Shown piece after piece: positions 4,573-5,374 of a DNA stretch of 5,374 nt. The translations under genes were made by a program, and so were the position numbers. The number at the start of each line of letters is the position of its first letter. Positions within the stretch are counted from its first letter, which is position 1. The stretch spans positions 16,799-22,172 of the forward strand of contig PMCE01000174.1 in the NCBI GenBank assembly GCA_003154025.1, in the 5' to 3' direction. The notes under the pieces are model-generated. The model ran no database searches. It saw only the letters and a list, made by a program, of their open reading frames with translations, and had not been told where the DNA came from. The stretch is from Syntrophaceae bacterium. GTDB taxonomy: Bacteria > Desulfobacterota > SM23-61.

Positions 4573-5217
4573 ATGGCGATCACGCTAGAGACCGTCGTAA
4601 AACTGCCGACTTCGAAGAAGATCCTCATCCTGGGCGTTTTGGTCGCCGTGGTGGTGGGGCTCTATGTCTACCTGATTTACTGGCCCAACCAGGAACTGCT
4701 GAAGAAAAAGAAGGTGGAGATGGCGGCCTTGGAGAGCCAGGTACGGGAACTTCGCATCGTGGCGGCCAACATGAAGCGGTTCCAGGCTGAGTCCGCGAAG
4801 TTGCGGGAAGAGCTGAAAGTTGCGATCACTCAGCTGCCGACGAGCAAGGAGATCCCTGCCCTCCTTACCAACATCTCGCGGCTGGGGAAGGATTCCGGGC
4901 TTGAATTTCTCCTCTTCAAGCCTGCCGGGGAAGTGAGCAAGGAGTTTTACGCCGAGATCCCGGTAGAGATTCGGGTTCGGGGAAGCTACAACAACGTGGC
5001 CCTTTTCTTCGACAAGGTGGGGAAGTTGCCACGGATCGTCAACATCTCCGAAGTCGGTATGGATAATGCCAAAGAGGCCTTCGGACGCTGGGAGATCAAT
5101 ACCTCGTGCACCGCCACGACCTTTAAGTTCGTCGAGCGGGATGCGGCCGAACTGGCCAAGGACAAAAAGGATCAGAAGCCCGGAGAATCCAAGGGCGGTC
5201 CTCCGACCAAGCCGTAG
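4573..5217 (+). CDS. pilO: PilO, inner-membrane T4P alignment protein
   Basis: PilO pairs with PilN and contacts PilP in the periplasmic part of the T4P machine. This 214-aa protein has a short cytoplasmic tail (LPTSKKI), a membrane helix at about 17-37, a charged coiled coil at about 38-85 (NQELLKKKKVEMAALESQVREL), and the PilO periplasmic domain. The domain includes QLPTSKEIPALLTNISRLGKDSGLEF (87-112), EIPVEIRVRGSYNNVALFFDKVGKLPRIVNISE (128-160) and the closing strand SCTATTFKFVE (178-188). The last 25 residues are a Lys/Gly/Pro-rich tail with no recognisable fold. A single Cys (179) occupies nearly the same last-strand position as Cys175 of PilN. The gene lies 10 bases after pilN and 13 bases before pilP. 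Confidence 0.94.
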   Translation: MAITLETVVKLPTSKKILILGVLVAVVVGLYVYLIYWPNQELLKKKKVEMAALESQVRELRIVAANMKRFQAESAKLREELKVAITQLPTSKEIPALLTNISRLGKDSGLEFLLFKPAGEVSKEFYAEIPVEIRVRGSYNNVALFFDKVGKLPRIVNISEVGMDNAKEAFGRWEINTSCTATTFKFVERDAAELAKDKKDQKPGESKGGPPTKP

Positions 5218-5230
5218 AGAGTGTTCTGCT

Positions 5231-5374
5231 ATGACCAGATTGGCTATCCTTTTGCTTGTTGGGTTTTTCCTGGCGATGGGCTCCGGCTGCGGAGACGAGG
5301 CGCCGAAGCCTACGAAGGTTGCGATTGCTCCGGTCGGCGGCCCCAAGCCGGCGGCCCCGGCCCCGGCCAAGGAG
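5231..5374 (+). CDS. pilP: PilP, T4P inner-membrane lipoprotein (3' truncated by window)
   Basis: The 48 visible residues run off the window end in an open frame. They show a lipoprotein signal peptide: short n-region MTR, hydrophobic LAILLLVGFFLAM, and a lipobox ending GSGC with Cys20 as the lipidated residue (bases 5288-5290). The next residues are GDE, then an Ala/Pro/Lys-rich flexible linker, as in PilP, where a disordered N-terminal region leads to a beta-sandwich that binds the PilQ secretin. That beta domain lies outside the window, so the name depends on the signal peptide, the linker and the position directly after pilO. AGAGAG at 5216-5221 is a weak Shine-Dalgarno overlapping the pilO end. 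PilQ would be expected next. Confidence 0.82.
   Translation, partial: MTRLAILLLVGFFLAMGSGCGDEAPKPTKVAIAPVGGPKPAAPAPAKE

Noticed and set aside
5329..5369. GC-rich repeat-like tract (GGCGGCCCC, CCGGCC) at the window end
   Set aside because: It is explained by the Ala/Pro-rich linker codons of PilP, not by a DNA repeat element.
4585..5370. 261-codon minus-strand ORF
   Set aside because: It is antisense to pilO and pilP, which are clearly real, and shows no recognisable domain.

Overview
The window looks like chromosomal DNA from a GC-rich Gram-negative bacterium, most likely a deltaproteobacterium in the broad sense (Desulfobacterota or a related lineage). The basis is a pilM-pilN-pilO-pilP type IV pilus (T4P) block, an FtsB-type divisome protein and a LarE with three candidate cluster cysteines. 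The placement is inferred from gene content and protein style, not from a phylogeny. All convincing genes lie on the + strand, and the long minus-strand ORFs are antisense shadows.

Layout. Bases 1-609 are the 3' two-thirds or so of larE, the sulfur-inserting enzyme of nickel-pincer cofactor synthesis. Bases 610-727 hold a plausible promoter with an inverted repeat. Bases 728-1018 are a 96-aa ftsB-like gene starting at GTG. Bases 1019-1472 are a gene-free stretch. Its first part is of ordinary composition and carries an 18-bp near-palindrome and a strong stem-loop. Its second part (1285-1410) is about 85% A+T and ends in a promoter with a perfect TTGACA, a close match to an UP element, and a 19-bp palindrome whose half-sites recur across the promoter.

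That promoter appears to drive a tightly packed operon: a 66-aa XRE-type helix-turn-helix regulator (1473-1673), a secreted 406-aa protein with a FlgO/CsgG-like domain (1717-2937), pilM (2944-3999), pilN (3996-4562), pilO (4573-5217) and the start of the lipoprotein gene pilP (5231 to the window end). PilM, PilN, PilO and PilP are the alignment subcomplex linking the inner-membrane pilus motor to the PilQ secretin. pilQ would be expected just beyond the window.

The most interesting part is the front of this operon. A small DNA-binding protein and an uncharacterised FlgO/CsgG-like exported protein sit ahead of pilM, under a promoter studded with repeated AAAATTAT/ATAATTTT half-sites. This suggests an autoregulated T4P operon with an extra envelope component. 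The regulatory link and the pilus role of the exported protein are inferences from position.
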